A DNA stretch of 5,347 bases, from contig JAKAYN010000015.1 in NCBI GenBank assembly GCA_021826785.1, positions 1 through 5,347 on the forward strand. The letters are read 5' to 3'. Below the pieces are notes generated by a model. That model saw only the letters and a program-made list of their open reading frames with translations. It was not told where the DNA came from and did not search any database. Shown in pieces: positions 4,751 to 5,347 of the stretch (its first letter is position 1; every line of letters begins with the position of its first letter). Source of the stretch: Thermoplasmata archaeon (lineage in GTDB: Archaea > Thermoplasmatota > Thermoplasmata > Thermoplasmatales > Thermoplasmataceae). The translations under genes and the position numbers were made by a program.

Positions 4751-5347
4751 ATGAAATTTCGTGGAACCGGCCCTGAATGGTTTGGACCTGTGGTTGGTAC
4801 ATTATCGGTGTCACTTACATTGTATCTAATATCTTTGGTTTATAATAATAAAACAATCCTTAAAATTGGCAGTTACGTTTATTATATAGATTTATTTCTA
4901 TTCTGGCTTGTTTTAATCTCATTTTTTTATTATTACATATCAGGAAACGGAAATATAAAAAATGATTCTTTTAATATTCAAAGATTTCCATTTCTTGGTT
5001 TTATAGGTATACTCTACTTTGCACTGGCGTTCTTCTTCTATGCATACGTAGGAATAGATAGAACGATAGCCTTTATAATGCTTTATTTATACTATTTCTT
5101 TTATGCATACATGCTAATACTTAACGTTCTTCTTGCATACAGAATATACACCGGAACAATAGACTATAATAATATTACATATACAAGTTTAATACCGATA
5201 ATATCTCTGGCTGGAAACATTATTCTGAGCTCAATACTAATGCCGCCAACCCTTAATTATTTTATTAATTATAGGTATATATTAGTATCAATGTATTTAT
5301 TAATACTTGCAGGAACTGGAATAGCAAGATTGCAGTTGATCTTTATA
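4751..5347 (+). CDS. Polytopic membrane protein, probable TDT/SLAC1-family transporter, 3' end cut by the window
   Basis: An open frame of 199 codons runs from ATG to the window edge without a stop, so the gene is partial at its C-terminus. The residues suggest about six transmembrane helices so far (about 11-31, 43-63, 80-100, 105-130, 146-164 and 175-195), rich in Phe, Tyr, Leu and Ile with few charges. The start, FRGTGPEWFGPVVGTLSVSL (3-22), resembles the PxWFxxVMGT opening of the TDT family (TehA, Mae1, SLAC1, Ssu1), and SLIPIISLAGNII (146-158) resembles its fifth helix with IPPVG. That family carries organic acid anions, other anions or sulfite across the cytoplasmic membrane and usually has ten helices, so about 120-150 residues are missing. 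ATG at 4744 is in another frame and stops at once, so 4751 is the start. That it is a membrane protein is sure; the TDT assignment is moderate. Confidence 0.7.
   Translation, partial: MKFRGTGPEWFGPVVGTLSVSLTLYLISLVYNNKTILKIGSYVYYIDLFLFWLVLISFFYYYISGNGNIKNDSFNIQRFPFLGFIGILYFALAFFFYAYVGIDRTIAFIMLYLYYFFYAYMLILNVLLAYRIYTGTIDYNNITYTSLIPIISLAGNIILSSILMPPTLNYFINYRYILVSMYLLILAGTGIARLQLIFI

Noticed and set aside
4744..4776. ATG at 4744 as a start for the right-end gene
   Set aside because: It is out of frame with the long ORF and reaches TGA after 10 codons. The ATG at 4751 opens the 199-codon frame.
1..5347. CRISPR array, tRNA, insertion sequence or defence system
   Set aside because: There are no regularly spaced repeats, no cloverleaf seen by eye, no transposase and no defence-family motifs. 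All coding space is explained by the genes listed.

Overview
The window looks like a chromosomal segment of a low-GC, acid-loving archaeon, most likely a member of the Thermoplasmatales (Picrophilus- or Ferroplasma-like). This is inferred from several things: an archaeal aCPSF2-type ribonuclease, a hexameric-type methylthioadenosine phosphorylase with a C-terminal CxC, very heavy use of ATA (Ile) and AGA/AGG (Arg) codons, and TATA-like boxes placed about 22-29 nt before start codons, as expected for leaderless archaeal transcripts. No database search was possible, so the genus is a guess.

The left half (52-3208) is on the minus strand. Reading leftwards from 3208 it holds an aldo/keto reductase, then a tight two-gene unit of S-methyl-5'-thioadenosine phosphorylase (MTAP) and an aCPSF2-like beta-CASP nuclease. 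The last two are in the same reading frame and are separated by one TAG codon, with the nuclease's GTG start directly after it. An all-AT hairpin follows the nuclease stop codon at the left edge.

A gap of 83 bp (3209-3291) holds divergent promoters. The right half (3292-5347) is on the plus strand: a small glycine-rich membrane protein, a single-domain cupin, a minimal cytoplasmic sulfite-oxidase-family molybdoenzyme, and the first 199 codons of a polytopic membrane protein resembling the TDT/SLAC1 (TehA, Mae1, Ssu1) family, which runs off the right end.

Most content is ordinary housekeeping or small-molecule metabolism. The points most worth a second look are the TAG-GTG junction with a Shine-Dalgarno match overlapping the start codon, the pairing of a sulfite-oxidase-fold enzyme with a possible TDT (sulfite or organic acid) transporter, and the contrast between leaderless genes and the apparently leadered MTAP unit. 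I see no mobile element, CRISPR array, tRNA or rRNA. No gene-free stretch exceeds about 105 bases.
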